Source of the DNA: Oscillospiraceae bacterium
GTDB taxonomy: Bacteria > Bacillota > Clostridia > Oscillospirales > Oscillospiraceae
Reading direction: 5' to 3'
NCBI GenBank assembly: GCA_017516065.1
Contig: JAFWDQ010000002.1
Span: 1 to 64,000 of the forward strand
Length of the DNA stretch: 64,000 bases
The position numbers and the translations under genes were made by a program. Below, piece by piece: positions 43,056 to 53,081 of the stretch. The notes under the pieces were generated by a model. It searched no databases and was not told the origin of the DNA. It saw nothing but the letters and a program-made list of their open reading frames with translations. The first letter of the stretch is position 1; the number at the start of each line of letters is the position of its first letter.

Positions 43056-44045
43056 CTATTCTCCCCATTTCATTCCGACGCCGGACGCGACCGCCTTCTC
43101 ATAGATCAGCTTGGCCGCCATAAGATCCTGCGAGCCTACGCCCACGGTCTCATAGACAATGATCTCGTCGTCATTCTCTCTGCCCGGGATACGGCCGTCG
43201 ATGACGTCGCCGAGGCTCCCGAGGATATCGTCTTCCGTTATGAGCCCATCCGCAATAGGGATCAGCAGATCGCCGGTCTCTGACAGGGCTGTCTCCTTAT
43301 GATCGCAGATGATCTTGGACGCCCTCGGCAGAATGGCGGGATCCATCTCATGCTTGTGCGGCTCGTAGGTCCCGACACAGCTGACCGTGCAGCCCGGCTT
43401 GATCTTCGTGCCGTCGAAGACCGGTTTCGGCGACGGCGTCACCGTAATGAGAAGATCGGCGTCTGCAGTCGCTTCGTCAGCGCTCTTAACCGGTACGATC
43501 CGGGCGCCATAGCCGCGCAGCTCCTCCTGCATCCTGACGCAGAATTCCTCACACAGCTTCCGGTCGAGGTCAAATACCCTTACCTCCTCGAGCTGTCTGA
43601 CGCATACCATGGCTTCCAGCTGCGTGGCCGCCTGTCCGCCCGTTCCGATCAGGCCCCCCACTCTGCAGTCCTTTTTGCCCAGCAGATCGAACGCGGCGCC
43701 CGAGGAGGCTCCGGTCCTGAGTCTGGTCACCGTCGCGCCGTCCATCAGGGCCGCCACGACACCCGTCCTGCCGTCGATCAGCAGCACCTGTGCCGGGCAT
43801 GCGTCGAGTCCCTTTGCCGGATTGTGCGGGAAGATGTTGATCACCTTGATCGCCGCGGCTTCCTCAGCCGGCGCATAAGACGGCATGAACAGGAATTCCG
43901 CGTCGTGCGCGGGCGCCTTGATGCCCGTCCTCAGAGGGACCTCGACGTCGCCGTTGGCGATCATCCGGAACGCTTTCTTATCCGCTTCAATGACTTCTCT
44001 CATCGTGACGACGCTTCTGATTTCTTTTTCGTTCAGCAGCAGCAT
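43056..44045 (-). CDS. Ornithine cyclodeaminase/mu-crystallin family protein
   Basis: 329 residues with a Rossmann motif GLIGTGGQAATQLEAM, the substrate Lys region AAIKVINIFPHNP and the DGATVTRLRTGASS pattern. The family includes ornithine cyclodeaminase, alanine dehydrogenase and delta-1-pyrroline-2-carboxylate reductase. Next to a proline-racemase-like gene the reductase role is plausible, but the sequence alone does not decide. It starts 46 bases after the IlvD-like gene. Confidence 0.88.
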   Translation of the reverse strand: MLLLNEKEIRSVVTMREVIEADKKAFRMIANGDVEVPLRTGIKAPAHDAEFLFMPSYAPAEEAAAIKVINIFPHNPAKGLDACPAQVLLIDGRTGVVAALMDGATVTRLRTGASSGAAFDLLGKKDCRVGGLIGTGGQAATQLEAMVCVRQLEEVRVFDLDRKLCEEFCVRMQEELRGYGARIVPVKSADEATADADLLITVTPSPKPVFDGTKIKPGCTVSCVGTYEPHKHEMDPAILPRASKIICDHKETALSETGDLLIPIADGLITEDDILGSLGDVIDGRIPGRENDDEIIVYETVGVGSQDLMAAKLIYEKAVASGVGMKWGE

Positions 44046-44091
44046 CCATCTCTCCCCCTTTATTCATCGGCACCGGCAGGATTGCCGTATC

Positions 44092-45765
44092 CTACAGGTC
44101 GCTGTATTTACCGTCCAGCTCCCAGGGCTGCATCGCTCCGCCCTGCTCCGCCGGACGGCACATCCTTGCGTATACGTTCAGGCATCCCTTGCCTTCTTTC
44201 AGCGGCGGCTGCACCCAGTGCTTCCTTCTCTCCGCGAGCACTTCATCGGGGACAAGCAGGTTGGCCGTGCCGGCATCGATGTCGATCTCGATCTCGTCGC
44301 CGTCCTCGATCAGCGCAATCACGCCGCCGTCATACGCTTCCGGCGTCACGTGACCTATGACGCAGCCATAGTTGAAGCCCGAGAATCTCGCGTCTGAGAT
44401 CATGCCCACGCTCTTATGAAGGCCCTTGCCGATGAGCGCGTCGATGGAGAGCATCAGCTCCTTCATCCCGGGCGCTCCCTTACACCCTTCGTAACGCACC
44501 ACGATGACGTCTCCCGGAACGATCTGGCCGGACATGATCGCGTCGAAGGCGTATCTGTCATTGTCAAACACCTTTGCGGGCCCTTTGATGTGTCTGACTT
44601 CCTCGTATACGGCAGTGGGCCGGACGATGGCGCCCCGGGGGGAGATATTGCCATGCAGTATCTTGAGGCCGGGCTCACGGAAGAGCGGGGCGTCGAGAGA
44701 GTGAATGACCTCATTGGTCTGAGGCGTCACCTTTTCAAGCACTTCCCTCCACGGACAGCCGAAGATACTCGGCGCGTCCAGGTGGAGCTTGTTCTCAAGC
44801 TGCTTCATCACGTTCGGCACGCCTCCCGCGTGATAGAAGTCGACCACGCTGTAAGGTCCGTTTGGTATGACCGCGTTGATGCACGGTATCTCTCTGGCAT
44901 ACTTGTCGAAGTCGTCAAGGCTCAGCTCGATGCCCAGCTCATACGCATAGGCAAGCAGATGCAGCACCAGATTTGTCGATCCGCCCACGGCCATGTCATA
45001 TATGATGCCGTTCTCAAGGACTTCGCGGGTGATCAGATCCGATGGTTTCCTGTTCTCTCTGACCTGCTCAACGATGAACTTCCCCGCTTTTCTCGCCGCC
45101 CTGATCCTGCCCGCGTCTGTGGCGGGGATCGTCGCCGTTCCCGGAAGGACAAGGTTTATCACTTCTCCGAGCATCTGCATGGAGTTGGCCGTTCCCATCG
45201 AAGGGCAGGCGCCGACACCCGGACACACGCTGTCCTCCAGCTCCATCAGCTCCTCCTCGGCAGCGCCCGAGAACCTGGCCGCGTCAAGGTCTGCCTCAAC
45301 GACAGTCTTGCCGCAATAGCGGCCTGCCTGCATGGGGCCTCCGGTCGCCACGACGGAAGGTATGTCCAGTCTCATGGCGGCAAGATAGCAGCCGGCAATG
45401 ATGTTGTCGCAGGTCGCAACCATCGCGAGCCCGTCGAAATTGTGTACTTTGGATACGAATTCAACGGACATACAGACGATATCCCTGCCCACCTGCTCAT
45501 ACTTCATCTCTTCAACGCCGTTTGCGAGGTTGCCGCAGGTGGCGGGGATCCCGAACTCCACGGGAATGCCGCCTGCCGCCCATATCCCCTGCTTGACTGC
45601 CTCGGCGATCTGCCGGAGATGGGACGATCCCGGGGAGCCCTCCATATATGAATTCGGAACGCCTATGACAGGCTTTCTGCGCAGGTCCTCGTCCGTATAG
45701 CCCGCCGCCTTCATCATTACTCTTCTGTGTGCGGCATCGGCACCGTTCCAGAATTTCTTGTCCAT
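44092..45765 (-). CDS. ilvD: Dihydroxy-acid dehydratase (IlvD/Edd family)
   Basis: 557 residues. Cluster cysteines are visible in TCDN and CPGVGACPSMGTANSM. The first cluster position of the [2Fe-2S] class (PCxxH) reads SPGSSHL here, as in the oxygen-sensitive [4Fe-4S] type. The enzyme dehydrates 2,3-dihydroxy acids; branched-chain amino-acid synthesis and sugar-acid catabolism are both possible. No other ilv gene is near and catabolic genes follow, so a sugar-acid or hydroxy-acid dehydratase is a real alternative. AAGGAGAAGG precedes the ATG. Confidence 0.85.
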   Translation of the reverse strand: MDKKFWNGADAAHRRVMMKAAGYTDEDLRRKPVIGVPNSYMEGSPGSSHLRQIAEAVKQGIWAAGGIPVEFGIPATCGNLANGVEEMKYEQVGRDIVCMSVEFVSKVHNFDGLAMVATCDNIIAGCYLAAMRLDIPSVVATGGPMQAGRYCGKTVVEADLDAARFSGAAEEELMELEDSVCPGVGACPSMGTANSMQMLGEVINLVLPGTATIPATDAGRIRAARKAGKFIVEQVRENRKPSDLITREVLENGIIYDMAVGGSTNLVLHLLAYAYELGIELSLDDFDKYAREIPCINAVIPNGPYSVVDFYHAGGVPNVMKQLENKLHLDAPSIFGCPWREVLEKVTPQTNEVIHSLDAPLFREPGLKILHGNISPRGAIVRPTAVYEEVRHIKGPAKVFDNDRYAFDAIMSGQIVPGDVIVVRYEGCKGAPGMKELMLSIDALIGKGLHKSVGMISDARFSGFNYGCVIGHVTPEAYDGGVIALIEDGDEIEIDIDAGTANLLVPDEVLAERRKHWVQPPLKEGKGCLNVYARMCRPAEQGGAMQPWELDGKYSDL

Positions 45766-45824
45766 ATCCTTCTCCTTATCGTTTCGATTGATGCGCCTTG
45801 ATTGCAGCAGGTATTCCAGACAGC

Positions 45825-45866
45825 ATTATAACAAGAAACAGAGAGGGTTTCCACCCCCTCTGTTTC
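45825..45866 (-). promoter_or_regulatory. Extended -10 promoter overlapped by a hairpin, upstream of ilvD
   Basis: On the minus strand TGTTATAAT (45825-45833) is an extended -10; the hairpin gaaacagag...ctctgtttc (45835-45866) takes the place of a -35. It may be an operator or the end of an upstream transcript. Confidence 0.55.
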
Positions 45867-46018
45867 ATAAAAGCATCACAATTACCGAAAAATCTCATTC
45901 TTTGTGCGTCCTCTCTGCCTTTGAAAGGCTGAATGCTGCCGCCTGTCGATCAAAGGCAGATCGGTGCGGCAAAAAAGCGTGCTGAGGTCGGGCAAAGATT
46001 GGAATTATGGCCGCCCTA
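45867..46018. other. Intergenic segment between divergent promoters
   Basis: No gene or convincing motif other than a short inverted repeat (ctgccgcc...). GC content falls towards the right end. Confidence 0.4.
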
Positions 46019-46047
46019 TTGACATTTTTTTCAAATTGAATCATAAT
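46019..46047 (+). promoter_or_regulatory. Promoter of the small EF-hand-like gene
   Basis: TTGACA (46019-46024) and CATAAT (46042-46047) with a 17-bp A/T-rich spacer. Confidence 0.75.
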
Positions 46048-46094
46048 TTTTTGAGATCACGTGCTCAGACGCCTGCAAAAGGAAGGTGATTATC

Positions 46095-46277
46095 ATGCAC
46101 GACTGGAACGGCAACGGACAGTTTGATCCTGCGGACAGTTTCATTGATTATCAGGTCTATAAGGATGTCATGAAGCCCGGCAGGCAGAAGCCATCCGGCT
46201 CCGGCTGCCTTACGTCAGCAATAAGCACCGTCCTCAGTGTCGGCTTTGTGATCGTTATGCTTATCGTGTGTAATTGA
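46095..46277 (+). CDS. Small membrane protein with an EF-hand-like loop
   Basis: 60 residues. The N-terminus holds DWNGNGQFDPAD, which fits the calcium-loop spacing D-x-N-x-N-G-x-x-D-x-x-D, and the C-terminus is a membrane helix (AISTVLSVGFVIVMLIVC). The ATG follows AAGGAAGGTG, and a good promoter lies 50 bases upstream, so it is likely a real monocistronic gene opposed to its neighbours. Small proteins beginning this way seem familiar from Oscillospiraceae, but I know no function. Confidence 0.75.
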   Translation: MHDWNGNGQFDPADSFIDYQVYKDVMKPGRQKPSGSGCLTSAISTVLSVGFVIVMLIVCN

Positions 46278-46368
46278 CAGCGGGTAAGGAAGGGGGGGCC
46301 ATGATGAACCGCTCCCCTTCCAACACCACGAACAAAGCGTCCTGACACGGACAACGCAAAAGCCGCGA

Positions 46369-46408
46369 CAAAAAATGGGACACCCCTGCGTTTGCAGGGG
46401 TGTCCCAT
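46369..46408 (-). terminator. Terminator of the PreA-like gene; repeat C, copy 1
   Basis: A perfect 15-bp stem (atgggacacccctgc / gcaggggtgtcccat) with a gttt loop; on the minus strand TTTTT follows. The stem and its flanks recur at 58597-58645. Confidence 0.88.
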
Positions 46409-46437
46409 GTTGTTTTGCGCGCAATGATATGTTCGTT

Positions 46438-47952
46438 TCAGCGCCTGATTATTTCCTTTTTCGCCGTATCGATCGCTTTTTCGGAACAGACCAGCCTGCA
46501 CAGGTGGCATCCCACGCATTTGCTGCCGTTCAGCTTCGGCCTGCGCATATCCGGATCGAAGGATATGGCTTGATGTCCGCCGTCCATGCAGGAGATATAG
46601 CACCTGCCGCAGCCGTTGCAGCGGTTGTAATTGAATACGGGGAGAAGGATGGTATCCCGTTCAATGCTCTGACGATCAACAATGGTATGAGAGGCACCTC
46701 CGATCAGATGCTTGAGAGAGGAGATCCCTTTACACTTCATGTACTCGACCAAGCCCTCCAGCAGATCGTCGATTATTCTGTACCCGTATTGCATCACGGC
46801 AGTGGTGACCTGGACGCTGCCTGCGCCGAGAAGCAGAAACTCCAGCGCATCGCGCCAGATCTCTATGCCTCCCATACCGCTCAGATGCAAATTGTTAAGC
46901 TCAGGGCATCTGTAGAGATCTGAAATAAAGCGCAGTGCTATGGGCTTCACAGCAGGCCCCGAATACCCTCCGACAATGGACTTGCCGTGTACGGAAGGTT
47001 CTGCTACCAGCGTGCTGATATCGACACCGGTAATGGAGTTGATTGTATTGATTGCGGAAATGCCGTCCGCTCCGCCGCGCTTTGCAGCCAGGGCCATTGG
47101 CACCATGTCGGTGATATTCGGCGTGAGCTTCGCGAGCACCGGCAGACTTGTACCTCTTTTCGTTGCTGCTGTGAATCTTTCGATCAGCTCTTCGGACTGT
47201 CCTATGGTTATACCCAGATCATCCGACTCCATATTCGGACAGGAAAAATTGCATTCGATTACCGATGCTCCTGCCTTTTCGCATTTCGCAGCCAACTCGG
47301 TCCACTCAGCTTCATTCTGCCCCATGATGGAAGCTACGATGACCTTGGAAGGAAATTCTTTTCTCAGCTTTTCAAAGATATGTATGTTTTCCTCGACGCT
47401 GTGGTCGGAAAGCTGCTCAATATTCTTAAAGCCGCAAAATGCGTTGGAATGGTTCCTGATCACGGAAAAACGAGGAGATGCCTCGTGCTGGGGAAAGCTG
47501 CAGATGGTCTTAAACGCAGCGCCGGCCCATCCGGCTTCAAAGGCGCGTCTGCACATATCAAAGGAGCTTGCGACAACCGACGAGGACAGCAGAAACGGGT
47601 TTTCCAACCTGACACCGCATATGTCCGTTGACAGGTCCACCTTTTCGACCTTGTAACTATTGGGCGTGGGAGCTTCCTCTTTCACGATGAGCATAAGATC
47701 CCGGATATCGACCGGCTCTTTTGATTTCGCCAGGACGCATGCTTTTTCGCACGGCGCATTGCAGTAGGTGCAATCGCCGGTCAGCTTATTGGCCGCTCCG
47801 AGAAAATTCTTGAAATACAGAGATCGTAGGATCTCTCCCACTTTCGTTCCCTGTGGACACGCTTTTGTACACTCCGGATCGTAACATATCAGGCATTTAC
47901 TGGTTTGGGACCTGTCATAAAAAAAGTTGAATTTCTGATAATCAATTTCCAT
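46438..47952 (-). CDS. preA: NAD-dependent dihydropyrimidine dehydrogenase subunit PreA-like protein
   Basis: 504 residues. An N-terminal Fe-S domain (CLICYDPECTKACPQG and CTYCNAPCEKAC, as in the PreT/GltD alpha-helical ferredoxin) precedes a DHOD-type FMN barrel with the catalytic ECNFSCPN, and two C-terminal 4Fe-4S clusters (CNGCGRCYISC and CVGCHLCRLVC). Classical PreA lacks the N-terminal Fe-S part, so this is a fusion-type variant; no separate FAD subunit (PreT) is adjacent. The substrate may be a pyrimidine or another heterocycle. GGAGGATAT precedes the ATG at 47952; an in-frame ATG at 48009 has no such site. Confidence 0.87.
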   Translation of the reverse strand: MEIDYQKFNFFYDRSQTSKCLICYDPECTKACPQGTKVGEILRSLYFKNFLGAANKLTGDCTYCNAPCEKACVLAKSKEPVDIRDLMLIVKEEAPTPNSYKVEKVDLSTDICGVRLENPFLLSSSVVASSFDMCRRAFEAGWAGAAFKTICSFPQHEASPRFSVIRNHSNAFCGFKNIEQLSDHSVEENIHIFEKLRKEFPSKVIVASIMGQNEAEWTELAAKCEKAGASVIECNFSCPNMESDDLGITIGQSEELIERFTAATKRGTSLPVLAKLTPNITDMVPMALAAKRGGADGISAINTINSITGVDISTLVAEPSVHGKSIVGGYSGPAVKPIALRFISDLYRCPELNNLHLSGMGGIEIWRDALEFLLLGAGSVQVTTAVMQYGYRIIDDLLEGLVEYMKCKGISSLKHLIGGASHTIVDRQSIERDTILLPVFNYNRCNGCGRCYISCMDGGHQAISFDPDMRRPKLNGSKCVGCHLCRLVCSEKAIDTAKKEIIRR

Positions 47953-48094
47953 TTTATATCCTCCTATTGGCGGACCATTAACCGGAATAGAATTCAGTCT
48001 GCGTTTCATCGCTTTGAATCAAAACCGAGTTTTGCCCACTCACCTCAATCGGTTCATCCCACAGTGAAGACAGTATACAATCCGGGCTGTTTTT
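47953..48094. other. Leader of the PreA-like gene
   Basis: About 140 bases between the promoter and the start codon. Only a weak hairpin (accga...tcggt) near 48023-48052 is visible; no known riboswitch is recognised. Confidence 0.4.
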
Positions 48095-48123
48095 ATTATA
48101 CCACATTGGTCGGTATCTCTGAA
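48095..48123 (-). promoter_or_regulatory. Promoter of the PreA-like gene
   Basis: On the minus strand TTCAGA (48118-48123) and TATAAT (48095-48100), 17 bp apart. The 150 bases to its right hold no gene. Confidence 0.65.
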
Positions 48124-48282
48124 TGGAGAGCCGCCTCCCCCTGCCGCGCAAATTGCAGGATTTCTGAATCAGGATACGCCATAACGATAGGAGAACGGGG
48201 GCAATGACGAAGCATACTCTTTCGATACTACTGCATTTATCTGTTGGTTGAATTCGGCTTTTTCTGTTTTGGAAAGACCTCT

Positions 48283-48696
48283 TTACTCTCTCCCCAGGGA
48301 TCGATACCCCTTGGAGACCAGACAGCTCTCCACCTCCGCCAGGCTCTCGGTATGGAGAACGATGACCGGCTGTCCGGTGGTCCGGTCCCAGGCGGCGTAG
48401 AGGTAGTCGATGTTGAGATTTGCCTCTTCGATCACCTCCAGCAGTCCGGCCAGGCCGCCGACCTCGTCGCTGACCTCTACGGCCAGCACCAGACTTCTCT
48501 TCGTCAGGTAGCCCGCCTCTGTCAGGGCGGCGCAGGCCCCTTCGTCGTCATCGGCGAGCATCCGCACCGTGCCGAATTCCCCGTTCTCGTTGGTTATGAA
48601 CGCCCGCAGATCTATGCCGGCGTCGGATAAGGTTTTGACAAGCGTCCGCAGGGCGCCTTTTTTGTTTTCCGTATAAACAGAGATTTGATAGATCAT
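48283..48696 (-). CDS. Tandem ACT-domain protein, last gene of the trp operon
   Basis: 137 residues with two ACT repeats, starting [23 protein letters not shown] and LVLAVEVSDEVGGLAGLLEVI. ACT domains bind amino acids and regulate metabolism. Its start overlaps the trpA stop (ATGA), so it is translated with the trp genes. A tryptophan-sensing or enzyme-modulating role is a reasonable guess; none is shown. Confidence 0.88.
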   Translation of the reverse strand: MIYQISVYTENKKGALRTLVKTLSDAGIDLRAFITNENGEFGTVRMLADDDEGACAALTEAGYLTKRSLVLAVEVSDEVGGLAGLLEVIEEANLNIDYLYAAWDRTTGQPVIVLHTESLAEVESCLVSKGYRSLGRE

Positions 48697-49478
48697 ACTG
48701 ATTCTCCTTCCCGAAGGGCATCCTTCATGGTTTTCACATAATCCCCTACATGAGGCGGCGCCTGGGTCCCGTACCGCTCCAGCAGCCTGACGATGGCCGA
48801 GCCCACGATGGCACCGTCAGAGAGGTCGGCCATGCGCTTTGCCTGCTCCGGCGTGGAAATGCCGAAGCCGATGGCGCAGGGAATATCTGTGTTTTCCCGC
48901 ACCACTTTCACGATGGAGGCCAGATCCGTCGTAATTTCGCTGCGGACCCCCGTGACGCCGAGACTGGAAACCAGATAGAGAAAGCCTTCCGCCTCCCTTG
49001 CGATAGCGGCGATCCGTCCCGCTGAGGTGGGTGCGATCAGGCTGATCAGCGCCACATCGTACTGCCGACACAGAGGCAGAAATTCCTCCTTCTCCTCAAA
49101 GGGCAGGTCCGGCAGGATCAGACCGTCCACACCGACGTCGGCACAGGCTTTGAAAAACCGCTCCGCGCCGCAGGAGAAGACCACGTTGGCGTAGGTCATA
49201 AACACGAAAGGCACCGTTACGTCCCGGCGCAGGTCCCGGACAAGGTCGAAAACCTTATCCGTCGTGACCCCGCCGTTGAGCGCACGAAGGCTGGCCTCCT
49301 GGATCACCGGCCCCTCCGCCGTGGGATCGGAGAAGGGGATCCCCAGCTCAATGATGTCCGCCCCGGCGGCAGCCATGGCCCGGACGCAGGCGGCTGTGGT
49401 CTCCAGATCGGGATCGCCGCAGGTGATAAAGGGAATGAACGCCTTGCCCCCGGCAAAGGCGGCCTTGATCTTATTCAT
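48693..49478 (-). CDS. trpA: Tryptophan synthase alpha subunit
   Basis: 261 residues. The catalytic Glu and Asp are in [14 protein letters not shown] and [10 protein letters not shown]. TrpA splits indole-3-glycerol phosphate and channels indole to TrpB. The ATG at 49478 overlaps the trpB stop by 8 bases. Confidence 0.97.
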   Translation of the reverse strand: MNKIKAAFAGGKAFIPFITCGDPDLETTAACVRAMAAAGADIIELGIPFSDPTAEGPVIQEASLRALNGGVTTDKVFDLVRDLRRDVTVPFVFMTYANVVFSCGAERFFKACADVGVDGLILPDLPFEEKEEFLPLCRQYDVALISLIAPTSAGRIAAIAREAEGFLYLVSSLGVTGVRSEITTDLASIVKVVRENTDIPCAIGFGISTPEQAKRMADLSDGAIVGSAIVRLLERYGTQAPPHVGDYVKTMKDALREGESV

Positions 49479-50661
49479 ACAGTTCCTCCCCCCGATAGCG
49501 GGCAATGGCAGCACAGTCCTTGTCGCCCCGGCCGGATATCGTGATGACGATGATCCTGTCGCTTCCCATCGCAGGCGCCAGCTTCCGCGCATGGGCTACG
49601 GCGTGGGCCGACTCGATGGCGGGGATGATCCCCTCCGTCCGGGCCAGATACTCAAAGGCGCACACCGCCTCCTCGTCCGTGACGGGCACGTACTCCGCCC
49701 GGCCGATGTCGTGGAGCCAGGCGTGCTCCGGCCCGACGCCGGGATAGTCCAGTCCGGCGGAGATGGAGTATACCGGCGCGATCTGGCCGTACTCGTCCTG
49801 GCAGAAGTAGCTCTTCATGCCGTGGAAAATGCCCGGCCTGCCGGTATTCATCGTGGCGGCGGTCTCAAAGGTATCGATGCCCCGGCCTGCGGCCTCGCAG
49901 CCGATGAGCCGCACCTGAGGATCGTCGATGAAGTGGTAGAAGCTGCCGATGGCGTTGGAGCCGCCGCCCACGCAGGCGATGACGGCGTCCGGCAGCCGCC
50001 CTTCCTTCTCCAGCATCTGCGCCCTGATCTCCCGGGAGATCACCGCCTGAAAGTCCCGGACGATGGTGGGGAACGGATGGGGGCCCATGACGGAGCCGAG
50101 GCAATAGTGCGTATCATCGATGCGCGTCGTCCATTCCCGCATGGCCTCTGAAACCGCGTCCTTCAGGGTGGCGGTCCCGGTTTTGACGGGGATGACCGTG
50201 GCCCCCAGCAGCCGCATCCGGTAGACGTTGAGGGCCTGACGTTTCGTGTCCTCCTCGCCCATGTATACCACGCACTCCATGTCCATCAGAGCGGCGGCGG
50301 TGGCGGTGGCCACGCCGTGCTGTCCCGCGCCGGTCTCCGCGATCAGCCGCGTCTTCCCCATCTTCTTCGCCAGCAGCGCCTGCCCCAGCACGTTATTGAT
50401 CTTGTGGGCGCCGGTGTGGTTCAGATCCTCCCGCTTGAGGTAAATCCTCGCTCCAGCCAGATCCCGGGTCATCCGCTCGGCAAAATACAGCCGGGAGGGC
50501 CGCCCGGCGTATTCATTCAGCAGCTCCGTCAGCTCTGCGCAGAAGCCCGGGTCGTTCTTGAAGTAATCATAGGCCGCCTCCAGCTCGATGACGGCGTTCA
50601 TCAGCGTCTCCGGGATATACTGTCCGCCGTGCCGGCCGAAGCGCCCCTTCGGATTGGTCAT
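49471..50661 (-). CDS. trpB: Tryptophan synthase beta subunit
   Basis: 396 residues, normal length. The PLP lysine is in [11 protein letters not shown] and the phosphate loop is [10 protein letters not shown]. It joins indole and serine to make tryptophan. Starts within the 3' end of trpF (4-base overlap). Confidence 0.98.
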   Translation of the reverse strand: MTNPKGRFGRHGGQYIPETLMNAVIELEAAYDYFKNDPGFCAELTELLNEYAGRPSRLYFAERMTRDLAGARIYLKREDLNHTGAHKINNVLGQALLAKKMGKTRLIAETGAGQHGVATATAAALMDMECVVYMGEEDTKRQALNVYRMRLLGATVIPVKTGTATLKDAVSEAMREWTTRIDDTHYCLGSVMGPHPFPTIVRDFQAVISREIRAQMLEKEGRLPDAVIACVGGGSNAIGSFYHFIDDPQVRLIGCEAAGRGIDTFETAATMNTGRPGIFHGMKSYFCQDEYGQIAPVYSISAGLDYPGVGPEHAWLHDIGRAEYVPVTDEEAVCAFEYLARTEGIIPAIESAHAVAHARKLAPAMGSDRIIVITISGRGDKDCAAIARYRGEELYE

Positions 50662-51266
50662 GGTAATTCCTTCTCTCTTACGGCGCTTACGAACGCCTCC
50701 ATTTTTCGGGGGTCCTTGACCCCGTCGGTCTCGATCCCCGTGCTCACATCCACGGCATAGGGCCGCAGCTGCTTCACGGCCTCGCTCACGTTTTCAGCGT
50801 CCAGCCCGCCCGCCAGGAAATAGGGGCGGCTCACCCGCTCCAGGAGACCCCAGTCAAACACAGTCCCCGTCCCCGCCCCGGCGTCCAGCAGGATATACTC
50901 CGCCGGACTCCGCTCCGCAGAGCGGACATCCTCTGCCGTCCGGATACGGAAGGCCTGAATGAGCGGCCGGTCCGTCCTCTCCCGCAGACGGGCAAGATAG
51001 TCTGCATCCTCCCCGCCGTGGAGCTGGGCCAGGTCGATGACGCCCGCCGTCAGCAGCGCCGCCACATTCTCCGGCGGCTCGTTCATGAACACGCCCACCG
51101 CAAGGATGCCGGGCGCAAGCCGTGTCCGCAGGACCGCCGCCCGCTCCGTGGTGACATACCGTCGGCTCACCCGGGCGAACACGAAGCCGACATAGTCGGG
51201 CCGCAGGGCGTTGGCGGCGTCGATGTCCTCCGCTCTCCTGAGACCGCACAGCTTGATCTTCGTCAT
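50658..51266 (-). CDS. trpF: Phosphoribosylanthranilate isomerase
   Basis: 202 residues. The catalytic Cys is in KLCGLRR and the Asp in [14 protein letters not shown]. It opens phosphoribosylanthranilate to CdRP. Overlaps trpC by 4 bases. Confidence 0.96.
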   Translation of the reverse strand: MTKIKLCGLRRAEDIDAANALRPDYVGFVFARVSRRYVTTERAAVLRTRLAPGILAVGVFMNEPPENVAALLTAGVIDLAQLHGGEDADYLARLRERTDRPLIQAFRIRTAEDVRSAERSPAEYILLDAGAGTGTVFDWGLLERVSRPYFLAGGLDAENVSEAVKQLRPYAVDVSTGIETDGVKDPRKMEAFVSAVREKELP

Positions 51267-52048
51267 TGCGCCGCCCTCATGGCCGTCAGCAGGGCCCCCT
51301 TGTCCGCCGCCCGCATCAGGCTCTCCCCTACCAGGGCCGCATCGGCCCCGATCCGGCGGAGCGCCGCGGCGTCCTCCGGCGTCTTCACGCCGCTCTCCGC
51401 CACATACACACAGTCCGGCGGCACCCGGTCCCTCAGACGGGCCGCGTTGGAAAAGTCCACGGTAAAATCCTTCAGATTCCGATTGTTCACGCCGATGACC
51501 CGCGCCCCGGCGGCAACGGCGGCATCGAGCTCCGCCTCGTTATGGGCCTCCACCAGCGCCGCCAGTCCCAGCCCGCCGCAGACATCCAGGTACCGCCGCA
51601 GCGTCTCCGTATCCAACAGCGCGCAGATGAGCAGCACGGCGTCTGCCCCCATTACTCTCGCCTGATATATTTGATATTCGCTGACGGTAAAATCCTTCCG
51701 CAGCATCGGCGTCCGGACGGCGGCGCGGATATCCCGGAAGATGTCGTCCGAGCCCAGAAACCACTTTGGCTCCGTCAGGCAGGAGATGGCGTCCGCCCCC
51801 GCCGTTTCATACGCCCGGGCGATCTCCACATAGGGAAACTCCGGCGCGATGAGCCCTTTGGAGGGGGAGGCCCGCTTCACCTCGCAGATAAAGGACAGGC
51901 CGGGCCGTTTCAGCGTCTCAACGAAAGCCGCCCCGCCGCCGGGTCCGGCGGCCAGCGCCTGCTCCCTCAGGAGCGCCTCCGGCGTCGTCTCACGCTCCGC
52001 CGCCACACGCTCCCGGGCATGATCCGCCAGCTGATCCAGGATGGTCAT
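51263..52048 (-). CDS. trpC: Indole-3-glycerol phosphate synthase
   Basis: 261 residues. The barrel shows [11 protein letters not shown], the catalytic LRKDF, and [12 protein letters not shown]. It closes the indole ring. Overlaps trpD by 4 bases. Confidence 0.97.
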   Translation of the reverse strand: MTILDQLADHARERVAAERETTPEALLREQALAAGPGGGAAFVETLKRPGLSFICEVKRASPSKGLIAPEFPYVEIARAYETAGADAISCLTEPKWFLGSDDIFRDIRAAVRTPMLRKDFTVSEYQIYQARVMGADAVLLICALLDTETLRRYLDVCGGLGLAALVEAHNEAELDAAVAAGARVIGVNNRNLKDFTVDFSNAARLRDRVPPDCVYVAESGVKTPEDAAALRRIGADAALVGESLMRAADKGALLTAMRAAQ

Positions 52049-53076
52049 GCCCCCACCTCCGGACGGTTGCTGACCTCAATGACCCTGCCCAGCGTTTTCA
52101 GGGCCTCGCCGGTGTCGATCAGCTCTGCCGCCAGCGTGACTCCGTCGGCCATGGTTTCCGCTTTCCCGTTCAGATACAGCCCTGCCCCGGCATTGAGAAG
52201 CACAACGTTGCGTCTGTGTCCCTTCTCTCCTCTTAAAATGTTCAGGGTGATTCGGGCGTTTTCCTCCGGACTTCCTCCCCGCAGATCGGACTTTTCGCAG
52301 CAGACAAGGCCAAAATCCTCGGGGGTGATGGTGTATGCCTTGAACCAGCCGTCCTTAAACTCGCAGACAGTAGTAGGAGAACTGAGAGATATCTCATCCA
52401 GCTTGTCCTTTCCATAGACCACCATCCCCCGCCTCACTCCCAGCCCGATGAGGACCTGGGCCAGAGGCTCCACGAGATATTCGTCATAGACGCCCAGCAG
52501 CTGGGTTCCGGGACTGGCCGGATTTGTCAGGGGGCCCAGAATGTTGAACACCGTCCGAAACCCCAGTTCCTTGCGGATAGGCCCCACATACTTCATGGAG
52601 GTGTGGTACTCCTGCGCGAAAAAGAAGCACATTCCTGCTTCCCGCAACAGCTCCACACACTGCTTCGGGCTCTGGTTGATATTGACGCCCAGAGCCTCCA
52701 GGCAATCCGCCGTCCCGCATTTTGAGGAGGCCGCCCGATTACCGTGCTTGGCCACCTTTACGCCTCCCGCGGCACACACCAGGGCGGCGGTGGTGGAGAT
52801 ATTGAAGCTATGGGCGTTGTCGCCTCCGGTGCCCACGATCTCAAACACCTCCATGCCGGGGTCCACTCGTGTGGCGTGGTCCCGCATGGCGGCAGCGCAG
52901 CCGGCGATTTCGTCGATCGTCTCTGCCCTGGCGCTTTTGGTGGACAGGGCTGCCAAAAAGGCCGCGTTCTGGGTGGCGGTAGTCCGGCCGGACATGATCT
53001 CGTTCATCACGGTATAGGCTTCCTGATAGGTGAGGTCTTCCTTGCTCACGATCTTGACGATAGCTTCCTTGATCAC
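52045..53076 (-). CDS. trpD: Anthranilate phosphoribosyltransferase
   Basis: 343 residues. The PRPP loop is [14 protein letters not shown] and the Mg/anthranilate region [13 protein letters not shown] chose the GTG at 53076 since AAGGAG lies 8 bases before it; a TTG six codons upstream has no site. Five bases separate it from trpG. Confidence 0.96.
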   Translation of the reverse strand: MIKEAIVKIVSKEDLTYQEAYTVMNEIMSGRTTATQNAAFLAALSTKSARAETIDEIAGCAAAMRDHATRVDPGMEVFEIVGTGGDNAHSFNISTTAALVCAAGGVKVAKHGNRAASSKCGTADCLEALGVNINQSPKQCVELLREAGMCFFFAQEYHTSMKYVGPIRKELGFRTVFNILGPLTNPASPGTQLLGVYDEYLVEPLAQVLIGLGVRRGMVVYGKDKLDEISLSSPTTVCEFKDGWFKAYTITPEDFGLVCCEKSDLRGGSPEENARITLNILRGEKGHRRNVVLLNAGAGLYLNGKAETMADGVTLAAELIDTGEALKTLGRVIEVSNRPEVGA

Positions 53077-53081
53077 GTTGC

